NCBI RefSeq assembly: GCF_029601685.1
Contig: NZ_JARRIR010000015.1
Span: 1 to 64,000, forward strand
Length of the DNA: 64,000 nucleotides
DNA from: Metarhizobium sp017305935
Lineage (GTDB): Bacteria; Pseudomonadota; Alphaproteobacteria; Rhizobiales; Rhizobiaceae
Direction: 5' to 3'
The notes below the pieces were generated by a model that saw only the letters and a list, made by a program, of their open reading frames with translations, did no database searches and was not told the DNA's origin. Both the position numbers and the translations under genes were made by a program. The first letter of the stretch is position 1. Each line of letters opens with the position of its first letter. Below are positions 53,219-63,016 of the stretch, piece by piece.

Positions 53219-53436
53219 GTAGTATGACGCCGGAGCTTTACGAAGGCGCGATCCGTCGCGATGAAGCGTTCCAGCATAGGAACGATTAGCTTTGCTGGAT
53301 CGGAGACGGATTGGCCAGTTACACGAGAGAGGATCTCGGCATAAGCAGTGAGGTCGCGGTGAAGCTGGGCGGGAAGCTCTATGGCCACCTTCACCGGCTT
53401 GTCGTCGGCCAGGGGACCGAGTTTGAGCTTTGTCAT
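53215..53436 (-). CDS. DUF2274 protein at the end of the trb operon
   Basis: 73-aa soluble protein (MTKLKLGPLADDKPVKVAIELPA then RDLTAYAEILSRVTGQ) with a ribbon-helix-helix look. It starts 2 nt after the trbI stop. DUF2274 genes are regular companions of this trb type; function unknown, possibly a small DNA-binding regulator. Confidence 0.85.
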   Translation of the reverse strand: MTKLKLGPLADDKPVKVAIELPAQLHRDLTAYAEILSRVTGQSVSDPAKLIVPMLERFIATDRAFVKLRRHTT

Positions 53437-53438
53437 GT

Positions 53439-54596
53439 TCAACTCCTGTAGGGTTCGAGCACAAGGTCGCGGGTAACGATAACCCGGACCGGGAAGCCGG
53501 GCCGGATGGTCAGTGTCGGTGCGACCTGAAGCTGACGCTGGACGATCTGCTGTCCGGCCTGATTGATGGTGTCCTGCGCCCCGTCTCGGATGGCTCGGAT
53601 GAGGCGGTCCTCGTCGTCGGTCGCCAATTCGGTTCCGATGCCGAGTAGCGTGGACAGCCCGGCCGCCTTCATCAGATCCCACCAGTGATAATCGACGCCA
53701 TCCTCAAGCCCGGCATAGCCCTGCGTGTCGGCGCCGGGCTGGCGTTCGAGGACCATAGATCGGCCGTTCGGGAAGATCAGGCGGTTCCAGACCAGCAGGA
53801 CCCGCCTTTGGCCAAACTGGACATTGTTGTCGTACTGACCGATGATCCTCGTCCCCTGCGGAACGAGAAGGCTGCGACCGGTCGGACTGTCGTAGATATT
53901 TTCCGTCACCTGGGCTGTGATTTGGCCTGGAAGATCGGAGCGTATCCCGGTGATAAGTGCTACCGGGATAACCGCACCGGCCTGGAGCACGAAGGGCGAA
54001 GCTGGTGCCATGACGCGATCCAACGAGGTTGTGCGGCGATCGACCGGCCCATTGAGGAAAGCGCTCTGTCGATCCTGCGCGGTTTGCTGGCCGGCTTGAC
54101 CCGCGAGCCCGGCGAGATCGACACCGGCAAGGCCGGGTGTGGTTGAACCTCCCGGCGCTGCCGGGGTCGTGCCCGGCTGGGTCTGGAAGAAGACGCGCGA
54201 CGTGCGCGCGGCCTCTTCCTCCGCGATGCGGCGTTGTTCGGCTTGGTCGACCGCCGGCGTCGTGATCGTCGGAGGAACGACGGGCTGGCCTCGGTTCTGC
54301 GCGTCCAGAATGGGTCGTCCGAGATCGCCTGGTAAGGGCGGGCCAAGAACAGGGCCGGTGTAGTCTCGCGGCAATCCGGCAAGACCATCCGCGGTCTGGC
54401 GGTTGGCTGTCGAGTAAAGCTCCTCTCCGTCGCGGCCGGCGTTCCGGGTCTGGAGTGCGTAAATCAGGGCGCCGCCTATGCCGACCAGAGCGACGGCCGT
54501 GACGCTCGCAAGCACCTTGCGCGACAGCCGGGTTACGCGCGGCGGCTCCGCCCGCAGGCGCATTGGAGCGCTCGTATTGCTGTTTGCCTCGCTCAT
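53439..54596 (-). CDS. trbI: Conjugal transfer protein TrbI (VirB10-like)
   Basis: 385 aa. N-terminal cytoplasmic part, one membrane helix (about 27-50), a Pro/Gln-rich periplasmic linker (about 75-190) and the C-terminal VirB10 barrel domain (VIPVALITGIRSDLPGQITAQV, LLVPQGTRIIGQYDNNVQFGQRR). Spans the envelope and opens the channel. Overlaps trbG by 4 nt. Confidence 0.94.
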   Translation of the reverse strand: MSEANSNTSAPMRLRAEPPRVTRLSRKVLASVTAVALVGIGGALIYALQTRNAGRDGEELYSTANRQTADGLAGLPRDYTGPVLGPPLPGDLGRPILDAQNRGQPVVPPTITTPAVDQAEQRRIAEEEAARTSRVFFQTQPGTTPAAPGGSTTPGLAGVDLAGLAGQAGQQTAQDRQSAFLNGPVDRRTTSLDRVMAPASPFVLQAGAVIPVALITGIRSDLPGQITAQVTENIYDSPTGRSLLVPQGTRIIGQYDNNVQFGQRRVLLVWNRLIFPNGRSMVLERQPGADTQGYAGLEDGVDYHWWDLMKAAGLSTLLGIGTELATDDEDRLIRAIRDGAQDTINQAGQQIVQRQLQVAPTLTIRPGFPVRVIVTRDLVLEPYRS

Positions 54597-55576
54597 GACG
54601 CGGGCCTCCCGTCGGTACGGACAATCCTCACCGTTTGCTGCTTATCACCGCTTCCGAGGCGCAATTCAGCCGCGCCGAACAGACGATCGACGATCAGGAT
54701 GTGTCGGTGGACGCGGGTGTTGACGATCTGGGCCTCGCCCTCCGGCCCGATCACGAAGATCGGTGGCATCTCGCCTTGGACGATGCCACGCGGAAAGTCG
54801 ATGTAAACGCGCCGACCGTCGTCATAGACGGAGACGGGCTTCCAGGGCGGGTTGCCGCCGCTCAGGCCGTAGCGGTAGTTGCGGGAAGCGACGGCTGGAA
54901 TGACCGGCGTTGCCGGAACGGTCTGCCCCTGTCCGCCTCGTGGCTGCGGGTATGCCCACGCCACCGAAGGCATGTAGGGCTTGGCGCCTGAGCGCAGCTC
55001 GATCATGTAGACGCGGCGATCGGTCGTTACGACAAGGTTCGTCGATATGTCGACGCGGCTCGGTTTCACGAGGATGTGGACGCGTCGGGTCGGGCCGCTG
55101 CCGCTCTCGGTGTCGCCGATGATCCAGCGCGCGGTATCACCGGCCGCGATCGGGCCAGCGTCGGTCAGACTCTCGCCAGGCTCCAGCGCGATGTTGGTGA
55201 TCTGTCCAGGCGCGGCATAGACCTGATAGAGGGCGCCTTCGGACCATGGGTAGACCTGGATGGCGTTGAAGTAGCCCTCCCGGCGCGGCTGCACCCGCGC
55301 TGCGGCGTTGGCGTTCTCGACGCGGGCCGTCGGCGTGGTGGCGGCCGTGCCGCCTTTTGCCGGTGTCCAGCCCGGAGGGGTATGGATCGGGCGCGGTCGA
55401 TCGTCGGTGACAGCCACGGGCACGGCCGGCAACGCGGGCACGTCGCGGTCGTAAGTGATTTCGGGCGGCTTCTGTGGCGTCGCGCAGCCGGCCAACATAG
55501 TGGCGGAAAGAAGCAGAACCGGAAGCACGGATTTACGAAAAGACGGAATGGCGCATTTGCGGAAAGCCGATTTCAT
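54593..55576 (-). CDS. trbG: Conjugal transfer lipoprotein TrbG (VirB9-like)
   Basis: 327 aa. Lipoprotein signal ending LAGC near residue 30; Pro-rich linker; VirB9 domain with YPWSEGALYQVYAAPGQITNIALEPGE and GPTRRVHILVKPSRVDISTNLVV. The start at 55576 overlaps the trbF stop as ATGA. Part of the outer-membrane core with TrbI. Confidence 0.94.
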   Translation of the reverse strand: MKSAFRKCAIPSFRKSVLPVLLLSATMLAGCATPQKPPEITYDRDVPALPAVPVAVTDDRPRPIHTPPGWTPAKGGTAATTPTARVENANAAARVQPRREGYFNAIQVYPWSEGALYQVYAAPGQITNIALEPGESLTDAGPIAAGDTARWIIGDTESGSGPTRRVHILVKPSRVDISTNLVVTTDRRVYMIELRSGAKPYMPSVAWAYPQPRGGQGQTVPATPVIPAVASRNYRYGLSGGNPPWKPVSVYDDGRRVYIDFPRGIVQGEMPPIFVIGPEGEAQIVNTRVHRHILIVDRLFGAAELRLGSGDKQQTVRIVRTDGRPAS

Positions 55577-56262
55577 TGGCTCATCTCCCGCGACCAGTTG
55601 ATGGCGTTGACGTAGATTCCCAGCGGATTGACCTTGATCCGCTCGGCGTCGCGCGGTGGCTGGATCACGATGGTCAGGATCGCTGTCCATCGCTGGGTCG
55701 TGGAGAGCTGGCCGTTCTCGAAATGCCTCTCTGTCCAGGCGACACGGAAGCTGTCGGGCGATGCGCGTATGACGCTGGAGACCTCGACGGCGATCTGCTG
55801 CTTGCCTACCTTTGTGAATGGGTCGTTGGCGCGGGCGTAGTCATTGAGTGCCGCAGCGCCGCGATCCGTCGTCCATTCGTATGCTCGAAGCCAGTTCTGC
55901 CGGACGATGATCGGGTCGGCCGGAATGCTCCGCGTCTGTTCGATGAAACGCGCGAGGTGCCAGGCGACTTGCGGATCGGTCGGGCGGAAATCGGCTGTGG
56001 CGGGTGCGACCGCCTGCGCCTGGCCGAGATTGTCCACCTGAACAACCCATGGCACGACGGTTCCTCGCGCCGATTGGTAGACCAGGGCGGCGGCAAAGCC
56101 GGCCGACAGGATGAGCGAGCCGAACGCCATGGTGCGCCAGTTCTTCGCCTGCACGCGGGCCGAGCCGATACGCTCGTCCCAGACTTGGCTCGCCCTCTGG
56201 TACGGTGTTTCTGGTTGGGGTGTCTTGCCGTAATGAACGGCGGGCCTTTTGAAGAGATTCAT
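55573..56262 (-). CDS. trbF: Conjugal transfer protein TrbF (VirB8-like)
   Basis: 229 aa. Short cytoplasmic start (NLFKRPAVHYGKTPQPETPYQRA), a membrane helix (about 48-66) and the periplasmic VirB8 fold with AWHLARFIEQTRSIPADP and the C-terminal NPLGIYVNAINWSRE. Overlaps trbL and trbG by 4 nt each. Confidence 0.94.
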   Translation of the reverse strand: MNLFKRPAVHYGKTPQPETPYQRASQVWDERIGSARVQAKNWRTMAFGSLILSAGFAAALVYQSARGTVVPWVVQVDNLGQAQAVAPATADFRPTDPQVAWHLARFIEQTRSIPADPIIVRQNWLRAYEWTTDRGAAALNDYARANDPFTKVGKQQIAVEVSSVIRASPDSFRVAWTERHFENGQLSTTQRWTAILTIVIQPPRDAERIKVNPLGIYVNAINWSREMSQ

Positions 56263-57611
56263 GAACGGTCACTTTCAGAGAGATTGACGGATGCTCCGGA
56301 TCCGTGGCTGTCGCCGGAACGGACGGCATGCGCGGCGGCGCTGACGCCGTGAGAGACATGGCGGCCGCGCTTCATGCGCTGGGCCCATGCGGGGGGCTGT
56401 TCGGTCGTCGTCGCGGGCGCGACGGAAGAAGGCTCTGCCTCGCCGCCGGCCGACCCCATCGTGGACGTGCCGCCGGTGGCACTGAGCCCGGCGCGGGCGC
56501 CGTCGGAAAAACTGGATTTCATGCTCTCGGACGCGCGCGAGGCGGCGCGACGCAAGGGTGATGTGGCGCCTGAACCGGCCGCGCGTGCGACGCCGGACGC
56601 CACGCCCGATGCACCGGACTGCCCCATGGAACCGAGCGTATAGGCCGACGATGCCGCCCCGGCGGCCGCTGCTCCGCCACGGGCTACCGCGGCCCCACCG
56701 GAAAGGAGGGCTGCTCCTCCCTTCGCGGCAAGCATCGCACCGCCGCCAACGGCGAGCGCGGCGCCGCCCACGGCGAGACCCGTGCCGACTGCGGCGCCTG
56801 CGCCAAGCTGCGGACCGCCACTGACGAGGCCGGACGCGATGCCGGGTCCAAAGATACCGAGGCCAACGAGCGAGAGCGCGGCGAGCACGACCGCCATGGC
56901 GTCGTCGATGCTCGGTGTCTGCCCACCGAACCCCTGCGTGAACTGGCTAAAGAGCGTCGAGCCGATGCCGACGATGACGGCGAGGACGAGGACCTTGATG
57001 CCGCTGGAGATCACGTTGCCGAGCACGCGCTCGGCCATGAAGGCGGTCTTTCCGAACAGGCCGAACGGGATCAGAACAAAGCCGGCCAACGTGGATAATT
57101 TGAACTCGATCAACGTCACGAAGAGCTGCACGGACAGGATGAAGAAGGCGAGAATGACGAGCGCCCAGGCGAAAAGCAGGCAGGCGATCTGGATAAAATT
57201 CTCGAAGAACGCGATCCAGCCCATCAGATCGGAGATGGATTCGAGCAGCGGCCGTGCCGCGTCGAGGCCGGTCTGCGCCACCTTGCCGGGGCGGAGGAGA
57301 TCCTGCGCGGTAAAGCCCGTGCCGGAGGCTTTGAGGCCAAGACCTGAAAAGCTGTCGAAGACGATCTTCGCGAGGTTGTTCCAGTTGGAGATCAGATAGG
57401 CGAACACACCGACGAACAGCGTCTTCTTGACGAGACGTGCGATGATGTCGTCATCGGCGCCCCAGCTCCAGAACAGCGCCGCGAGAGTGACATCGATGAC
57501 GATCAGCGTGGTCGCGATGAAGGCCACCTCGCCGCTGAGCATGCCGAAGCCGCTGTCGATGTATTGGGTGAATGTTCCAAGAAAGCTGTCGATTACCCCT
57601 GAGCCGCCCAT
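56259..57611 (-). CDS. trbL: Conjugal transfer protein TrbL (VirB6-like)
   Basis: 450-aa polytopic inner-membrane subunit. N-terminal IDSFLGTFTQYIDSGFGMLSG, several helices, and a C-terminal Ala/Gly/Ser-rich region (about 270-400) with low complexity, usual for TrbL. About six helices. Probably guides DNA through the inner membrane. Confidence 0.93.
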   Translation of the reverse strand: MGGSGVIDSFLGTFTQYIDSGFGMLSGEVAFIATTLIVIDVTLAALFWSWGADDDIIARLVKKTLFVGVFAYLISNWNNLAKIVFDSFSGLGLKASGTGFTAQDLLRPGKVAQTGLDAARPLLESISDLMGWIAFFENFIQIACLLFAWALVILAFFILSVQLFVTLIEFKLSTLAGFVLIPFGLFGKTAFMAERVLGNVISSGIKVLVLAVIVGIGSTLFSQFTQGFGGQTPSIDDAMAVVLAALSLVGLGIFGPGIASGLVSGGPQLGAGAAVGTGLAVGGAALAVGGGAMLAAKGGAALLSGGAAVARGGAAAAGAASSAYTLGSMGQSGASGVASGVARAAGSGATSPLRRAASRASESMKSSFSDGARAGLSATGGTSTMGSAGGEAEPSSVAPATTTEQPPAWAQRMKRGRHVSHGVSAAAHAVRSGDSHGSGASVNLSESDRS

Positions 57612-57614
57612 GGA

Positions 57615-57902
57615 TCACCGCCTGTCGTCTGACGACGGCGATACAGGCGCAGCCGGACGGCCGAGGAAGCGATCACGTGTCTCGGCCCAGACGCGCAGGC
57701 ATTCGCTGTCGCTCGCGGCCGTTGCCCCAAGCTGCTGGCACCGGCGCTGGCCCTCGCGCAGCGGATCGCGCGCGGGCTCGACGATAGGCGCCGACGGTCC
57801 CGCCGGCTCCTCATCCTTGCGGGTCATCTCGACGACCGCCGCCGTGATGGCGATGGCGACGAAGACCACAGCGGCCAGCCGGGCCAGCATCTTGCTGTCC
57901 AT
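57615..57902 (-). CDS. trbK: TrbK-alt-type small entry-exclusion-like protein
   Basis: 95 aa. One N-terminal helix (about 4-23), then a short periplasmic part with two cysteines (CQQL, ECLRVW). This matches the TrbK-alt family found between trbJ and trbL. It starts at ATG 57902, inside the run of coupled trb genes. Role in entry exclusion is by family analogy. Confidence 0.8.
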   Translation of the reverse strand: MDSKMLARLAAVVFVAIAITAAVVEMTRKDEEPAGPSAPIVEPARDPLREGQRRCQQLGATAASDSECLRVWAETRDRFLGRPAAPVSPSSDDRR

Positions 57903-57922
57903 GACGGTGCTCCTTTCCGGCC

Positions 57923-58690
57923 TCAATTGCCGTTGAACATCCGCGCGCTGCCGGCCTGATAGCCGGAACCGGGCGTCAGGAAGCGGCGGCGCTGCTCACG
58001 CCCCTGCTCGGCTGCTGCGGAGCGCTCGGCCTCCGTCAGCGCGCCCGAACGGCCGTTGGCTGCGAGCAGCGCGACGAGATCGGAGAGCTGCTGCGACTGG
58101 AGGGCGAGGAGCTGGTTGCCGGCCTGAGTCGCCTGAAGCGCGCCGGTCGCGCCCTGGCTCTGGTTCACCAGTTCGCTCATCTGCGTGCGGTTGGTGTCGA
58201 TGTTACCGACGACGCCTGCCTGGACGCGCATCGCGTCCTGCAGGCTTCCGACGGTGTTCTGCCAGCGGCTGCGCGCGGCGCTGACGAGCTGCTGATCGCT
58301 CGCCGACATCGAGACGGTGCCGTATTGCTGCTGGAACATCTGGTCGATGTTCTGCACGTCGAAGGCGATGTTCTGCGCCTGCTTCAGGAGCTGCTGGGTC
58401 TTCTGAACATTCTGCTGAAGCGTCTGGAGCGAGGAGAACGGCAGATTCGCGAGATTGCGCGCCTGGTTGATGAGCATGGTCGCTTCATTCTGAAGCGAGG
58501 TGATCTGATGGTTGATCTGCTCAAGCGTACGCGCGGCAGTCAGGACATTCTGCGCGTAGTTGGTGGGGTCGTAGACGATCCTCCAGGCATAGACCGGCGA
58601 CATCGCAAACGGCGACATCGCGAGCGGCATAGCCGCCAGCATGGACGCTGCGAGGACCGCGGAGGATTTGCGAAGACGACGGACGATCAT
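57923..58690 (-). CDS. trbJ: Conjugal transfer protein TrbJ (VirB5-like)
   Basis: 255 aa. Sec signal (about 1-35, ending PVYAW), then WRIVYDPTNYAQNVLTAARTLEQINHQI, the usual TrbJ start, and long Gln-rich helices (QNVQKTQQLLKQAQNIAF). The start at 58690 is used; a longer frame lies within trbE. Likely a minor pilus-tip component. Confidence 0.93.
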   Translation of the reverse strand: MIVRRLRKSSAVLAASMLAAMPLAMSPFAMSPVYAWRIVYDPTNYAQNVLTAARTLEQINHQITSLQNEATMLINQARNLANLPFSSLQTLQQNVQKTQQLLKQAQNIAFDVQNIDQMFQQQYGTVSMSASDQQLVSAARSRWQNTVGSLQDAMRVQAGVVGNIDTNRTQMSELVNQSQGATGALQATQAGNQLLALQSQQLSDLVALLAANGRSGALTEAERSAAAEQGREQRRRFLTPGSGYQAGSARMFNGN

Positions 58691-58692
58691 GG

Positions 58693-61143
58693 CTAAAGCT
58701 CCTTTTCGGGCTGGGGGGTGAGCGTTTGAAAACCGGGAAGAAGATCGATGGCCCAGCCGACGTCGCGGGCATCGAGCCATGCGGGGAGAAAGCCGTCGCG
58801 GCCGTGTTCGGCGACGAGGTTGGCGATCAGCGTCTGGTCGGATTTCGAGGACGCGGCGCAGAGCGCGAGGCCGAGTTCGGAAAGGCCGAGCTCGAACAGG
58901 CGATTTCCGCGGCGCGACTGGCAGTAGTAGTCCCGCTTGGGGGTCGCCCGCGCGAGGATCTCGATCTGGCGGTCGTTGAGGCCGAACCGCCTGTAGATCG
59001 CCGTGATCTGCGGTTCGATGGCTCGTTCGTTCGGCAGCAGCAGCCGAGTCGGGCAGCTCTCGATGATCGCCGGCGCGATGTCTGAATTGTCGATATCGGA
59101 CAGCGACTGCGTAGCGAAGATGACCGAGGCGTTCTTCTTTCTGAGCGTCTTCAGCCATTCGCGGAGCTGGCCGGCGAAGCCCTCGTCATCGAGGGCAAGC
59201 CATCCCTCGTCGATGATGAGCAAGGTCGGGCGGCCGTCCAGCCGGTCGCCGATGCGATGGAACAGGTAGGCGAGCACGGCGGGCGCGGCGCCCGTACCCA
59301 CAAGGCCCTCGATCTCGAACGCCTGCACGTCGGCCGAGCCAAGATGTTCGGTCTCCGCGTCGAGCGGCCGACCATAGGGGCCGCCGACGCAATAGGGACG
59401 AAGCGCCTGCTTGAGATCGTTCGACTGGAGCAGAACGTTGAGGCCCGTGATCGTCCGTTCCTCGATCGGCGCGGATGCGAGCGAGGTCAACGCGGTCCAG
59501 ATGTGCTCCTTCGCCTCGGGCGTAATCGTGATGCCCTCACGGGACAGGATCGCGACGATCCAGTCGGCGGCCCAGGCGCGCTCATAGGTGTCATGAATGC
59601 GGGCGAGCGGCTGGAGGGAGACCGAGACATCGGAGCCTTCGGTAAGGCCGCCACCAAGATCATGCCAGTCGCCGCCCATGGCTAGCGCGGCCGCCCGGAT
59701 CGACCCGCCGAAATCGAACGCGAAGACCTGGCTGCGTGGGTAGCGGCGGAACTGCAAAGCCATGAGGGCGAGCAGCACGGACTTGCCCGCGCCGGTCGGG
59801 CCGACCACCAGGGTATGGCCGACGTCGCCGACATGCAGAGACAACCGGAACGGGGTCGAGCCTTCGGTCTTGCCGTAAAGCAAGGGGGGCGCATTGAAGT
59901 GCTCGTCCCGTTCCGGCCCCGCCCACACGGCGCTCAGGGGGATCATGTGGGCGAGATTGAGTGTCGAGATCGGCGGCTGGCGGACATTGGCGTAGGCATG
60001 GCCCGGCAAGCTGCCGAGCCATGCGTCAACGGCGTTCACGGTCTCGATCATGGCCGTGAAGTCGCGACCCTGAATGACCTTCTCGACCAGCCGCAGTTTC
60101 TCGTCGGCAAGGCGCGCGTCGGCGTCCCAGACGGTGATGGTCGCCGTGACGTAGGCCAGCCCGGCCACGTCGGCGCCGAGCTCCTGTAGCGCGAGATCGG
60201 CGTCCGCCGCCTTGTTCGCCGCGTCAGTGTCCACGAGCACGGACCGCTCGTTGGTCATCACTTCCTTCAGGATCGCCGCAATGCTCTTGCGCTTGGCGAA
60301 CCACTGCCGGCGGATCTTGGTCAGGAGTTTCGTCGCGTCGGTCTTGTCGAGCAGGATCGCGCGCGTCGACCAGCGATATGGAAAGGCCAGCCGGTTGAGG
60401 TCGTCGAGCAACCCGGGCGTCGTTGCCGTCGGGAACCCGATGATAGTTAGAATGCGCAGGTTCTGGTCGCCAAGGCGCGGTTCCAGCCCGCCGGTCAGCG
60501 GCTGGTCGGCCAGAAGCGCATCGAGGTAGACCGGGGTTTCGGGGACGCGGACGCGGTGACGCTTCGTCGAAATCGTCGAATGCAGGTAGGTCAGCGTCTC
60601 GCCATCATCGAGCCAGCGGCAGGACGGCATGAAGCCGTCGAGAAGCGCCAGCACGCGGTCGGTGCGATCGGTGAAGGCCCGCAGGATCTCGTGCGGATCG
60701 ATGCCCGAACGTTCGCGGCCTTCGTACAGCCAGGACTCGGTGCGTGCGGCTTCCTCCGCTGGCGGAAGGAACAAGAAGGTCAGGAAGTAGCTGGAGACGA
60801 AATGGGCGCCCGCTTCCTCGAACCCCGCCTTGCGCTCGGCATCGACCAGGCCGGAAGCCGGATCGGGGAAACTGCTGTCCGGATAGGTGTCGGCTTCGTG
60901 ACGCTGCGCTTCGACGAAGATGCTCCAGCCCAAGCCAAGCCTACGGAAGGCGTTGTTGATACGGCTGGCGACGGCGACCAGCTCGGCCGCGACGGCGGAA
61001 TCAAGATCGGGACCGCGGAACTTCGCGGTGCGCTGGAACGATCCGTCCTTGTTGAGCACGACGCCTGTAGCAACGAGCGCGACCCAGGGCAGATAGTCCG
61101 CAAGACGCGATGCTGAGCCGCGATATTCGGCAAGGTTCATCAT
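58693..61143 (-). CDS. trbE: Conjugal transfer ATPase TrbE (VirB4-like)
   Basis: 816-aa cytoplasmic ATPase energising pilus assembly and transfer. Walker A GPTGAGKS in the middle (near residue 450), Walker B LLIIDEGW, and the N-terminal CagE/TrbE domain. Two ATGs start the frame; GAGGGAGG lies 9 nt upstream. Full length. The gene lies 14 nt after trbD and 2 nt before trbJ. Confidence 0.95.
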   Translation of the reverse strand: MMNLAEYRGSASRLADYLPWVALVATGVVLNKDGSFQRTAKFRGPDLDSAVAAELVAVASRINNAFRRLGLGWSIFVEAQRHEADTYPDSSFPDPASGLVDAERKAGFEEAGAHFVSSYFLTFLFLPPAEEAARTESWLYEGRERSGIDPHEILRAFTDRTDRVLALLDGFMPSCRWLDDGETLTYLHSTISTKRHRVRVPETPVYLDALLADQPLTGGLEPRLGDQNLRILTIIGFPTATTPGLLDDLNRLAFPYRWSTRAILLDKTDATKLLTKIRRQWFAKRKSIAAILKEVMTNERSVLVDTDAANKAADADLALQELGADVAGLAYVTATITVWDADARLADEKLRLVEKVIQGRDFTAMIETVNAVDAWLGSLPGHAYANVRQPPISTLNLAHMIPLSAVWAGPERDEHFNAPPLLYGKTEGSTPFRLSLHVGDVGHTLVVGPTGAGKSVLLALMALQFRRYPRSQVFAFDFGGSIRAAALAMGGDWHDLGGGLTEGSDVSVSLQPLARIHDTYERAWAADWIVAILSREGITITPEAKEHIWTALTSLASAPIEERTITGLNVLLQSNDLKQALRPYCVGGPYGRPLDAETEHLGSADVQAFEIEGLVGTGAAPAVLAYLFHRIGDRLDGRPTLLIIDEGWLALDDEGFAGQLREWLKTLRKKNASVIFATQSLSDIDNSDIAPAIIESCPTRLLLPNERAIEPQITAIYRRFGLNDRQIEILARATPKRDYYCQSRRGNRLFELGLSELGLALCAASSKSDQTLIANLVAEHGRDGFLPAWLDARDVGWAIDLLPGFQTLTPQPEKEL

Positions 61144-61157
61144 CGGCAGCGCCTCCC

Positions 61158-61439
61158 TCAGACCGCGAGGAAAGCCGGGATGCGCAGGTGCCTGCGGCCG
61201 ACCTCGACAAAGAGCGGGTCACGGCGGGCGGCCCAGACGGCGATGAAATGGCCGATTGCCCAGATTGCGATCCCGACCAGCCAGAGCCGCAGGCCCAAGC
61301 CGACCGCTCCGGCCAGCGTGCCGTTCATGATGGCGATCGATCGCGGGGCGCCGCCGAGCAGGATGTGCTCGGTCAGAGCGCGGTGGACCGGCACCGTGTA
61401 ACCCGGCACCTCGTCCAATTGTTCGAACGCGACCGCCAT
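61158..61439 (-). CDS. trbD: Conjugal transfer protein TrbD (VirB3-like)
   Basis: 93 aa. VPVHRALTEHILLGGAPRSIAIMNGTL near the N-terminus is the VirB3/TrbD signature; one or two helices follow (about 32-65). It shares one base with the trbC stop. Confidence 0.92.
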   Translation of the reverse strand: MAVAFEQLDEVPGYTVPVHRALTEHILLGGAPRSIAIMNGTLAGAVGLGLRLWLVGIAIWAIGHFIAVWAARRDPLFVEVGRRHLRIPAFLAV

Positions 61440-61849
61440 CAGACGAGCGCTCCGCCGCCAAAGGAGAAGAACGACAGGAAGAAGCTCGACGCGGCGAATG
61501 CGATCGAGAGGCCGAAGACGATCTGGATCAGCCTACGGAAGCCGCCACTCGTATCGCCAAAGGCGAGCGCAAGGCCCGTCGCGATGATGATGATCACCGC
61601 GACGATCTTGGCGACCGGCCCTTCGATCGACTGGAGGATCTGCTGAAGGGGTTGCTCCCAGGGCATCGATGAGCCGGAGGCATAGGCTGGCGACGTGGCG
61701 GCCAGCATCATGATGGTGAGGAGCGCAGTCGATGCGGAGAGACGCTTGTAGGCACCGCGCATGAGCGAGCCGACCGGCGGCTCCCGATGGGCGGGGATCG
61801 TGGACAGGACGGGCGGGTTGGTGACATCCGGAATGGCGGGCGAATTCAT
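61439..61849 (-). CDS. trbC: Conjugal transfer pilin TrbC (VirB2-like)
   Basis: 136 aa. A long N-terminal leader (about 1-55) precedes the pilin body with two helices (PVAKIVAVIIIIATGLALAFG and LIQIVFGLSIAFAASSFFLSFF) and a Gly-rich end. Overlaps trbB by 4 nt. Major subunit of the conjugative pilus. Confidence 0.92.
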   Translation of the reverse strand: MNSPAIPDVTNPPVLSTIPAHREPPVGSLMRGAYKRLSASTALLTIMMLAATSPAYASGSSMPWEQPLQQILQSIEGPVAKIVAVIIIIATGLALAFGDTSGGFRRLIQIVFGLSIAFAASSFFLSFFSFGGGALV

Positions 61850-62826
61850 TCAGCTTCTCCGTTCGGGGTGGTTGCGGGGGTGATGCGGTAATCGCCGTCC
61901 GGGCCGAGCCCTTCGACGCGGGCGAGCTCGGCCAGCCGGCGGGCGGAACCACGACCGGAGAGGACGGCGACGAGATCGATCGTCTCGGCGATCAGCGCGC
62001 GCGGGACGGTGACGACGGCCTCCTGGATGAGTTGCTCGAGGCGGCGCAGCGCGCCGATGCCGGAACCGGCATGGATCGTGCCGATGCCGCCGGGGTGGCC
62101 GGTGCCCCACGCCTTGAGAAGGTCGAGGGCTTCGGAGCCCCGTACCTCGCCGATCGGAATACGATCGGGTCGCAGGCGCAGCGAGGAGCGGACGAGATCC
62201 GAGAGCGTCGCCACGCCGTCCTTCGTCCGCATCGAGACGAGGTTCGGCGCGGCGCATTGCAGCTCGCGCGTGTCCTCGATGATAACGACGCGATCGGCGC
62301 CCTTCGCCACTTCGGCGAGCAGTGCGTTCGTGAGTGTGGTCTTGCCCGTCGATGTGCCGCCCGCGACGAGAATGTTGGCGCGGGATGCGACAGCCATTCG
62401 CAGCGCGATGGCCTGATCGGCNNNNNNNNNNNNNNNNNNNNNNNNNNNNNNNNNNNNNNNNNNNNNNNNNNNNNNNNNNNNNNNGGCGAAAGCTGGAGAC
62501 GCGACGACGGGAGGGAGCAAGCCTTCAAACCGTTCGCCGGTTTCGGGCAGTTCGGCCGATACACGCGGGGAGCGCGCATGCACTTCGGCGCCGACATGGT
62601 GCGCGACCAGGCGCACGATGCGTTCGCCATCAGCGGGCGTCATTGTCTCGCCGGTATCGGCCAGCCCTTCGGAAAGCCGATCCACCCAGATGCGGCCATC
62701 GGGGTTCAGCATGACCTCGACCACGGCCGGTTCCTCCAGAAACCGGGCGATGGCGGGTCCGAGCGCGGTGCGCAGCATGCGAGCGCCGCGCTGGATCGCT
62801 TCCTGTCTCTGGTGAGTGGATGCCAT
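61846..62826 (-). CDS. trbB: Conjugal transfer ATPase TrbB (VirB11-like), with assembly gap
   Basis: About 326 aa including 21 unknown residues. Walker A GGTSTGKTT, Asp box and Walker B region (IPIGEVRGSEALDLLKAWGTGHPGG) and the N-terminal domain are clear. The 63-N gap (62422-62484) is exactly 21 codons and keeps the frame, so the gene is probably intact. Hexameric traffic ATPase at the channel base. The 190 nt upstream (62827-63016) hold a small hairpin and no gene. Confidence 0.93.
   Translation of the reverse strand: MASTHQRQEAIQRGARMLRTALGPAIARFLEEPAVVEVMLNPDGRIWVDRLSEGLADTGETMTPADGERIVRLVAHHVGAEVHARSPRVSAELPETGERFEGLLPPVVASPAFAXXXXXXXXXXXXXXXXXXXXXADQAIALRMAVASRANILVAGGTSTGKTTLTNALLAEVAKGADRVVIIEDTRELQCAAPNLVSMRTKDGVATLSDLVRSSLRLRPDRIPIGEVRGSEALDLLKAWGTGHPGGIGTIHAGSGIGALRRLEQLIQEAVVTVPRALIAETIDLVAVLSGRGSARRLAELARVEGLGPDGDYRITPATTPNGEAE
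62422..62484. other. Assembly gap (63 N)
   Basis: Run of 63 undetermined bases within trbB. The length is a multiple of three and the flanking frames agree. Confidence 1.
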
Positions 62827-63016
62827 ATCGTCCCCATTTCTCGTGGGGACGCGACAGATGACCCCCGGATCGGGGATGATTAAAAGGGCCCGGAATTAGG
62901 CTGATTCAACAAGTTTCGGTCGTAGTAGTAGTGTGGCGTGCAAATACAGGAGAACGGCGGCGCGGCCCTATTCTTGAACTTGTCGATCCCGCCCCCAGAT
63001 GCCGCGCGCGAGGAGG

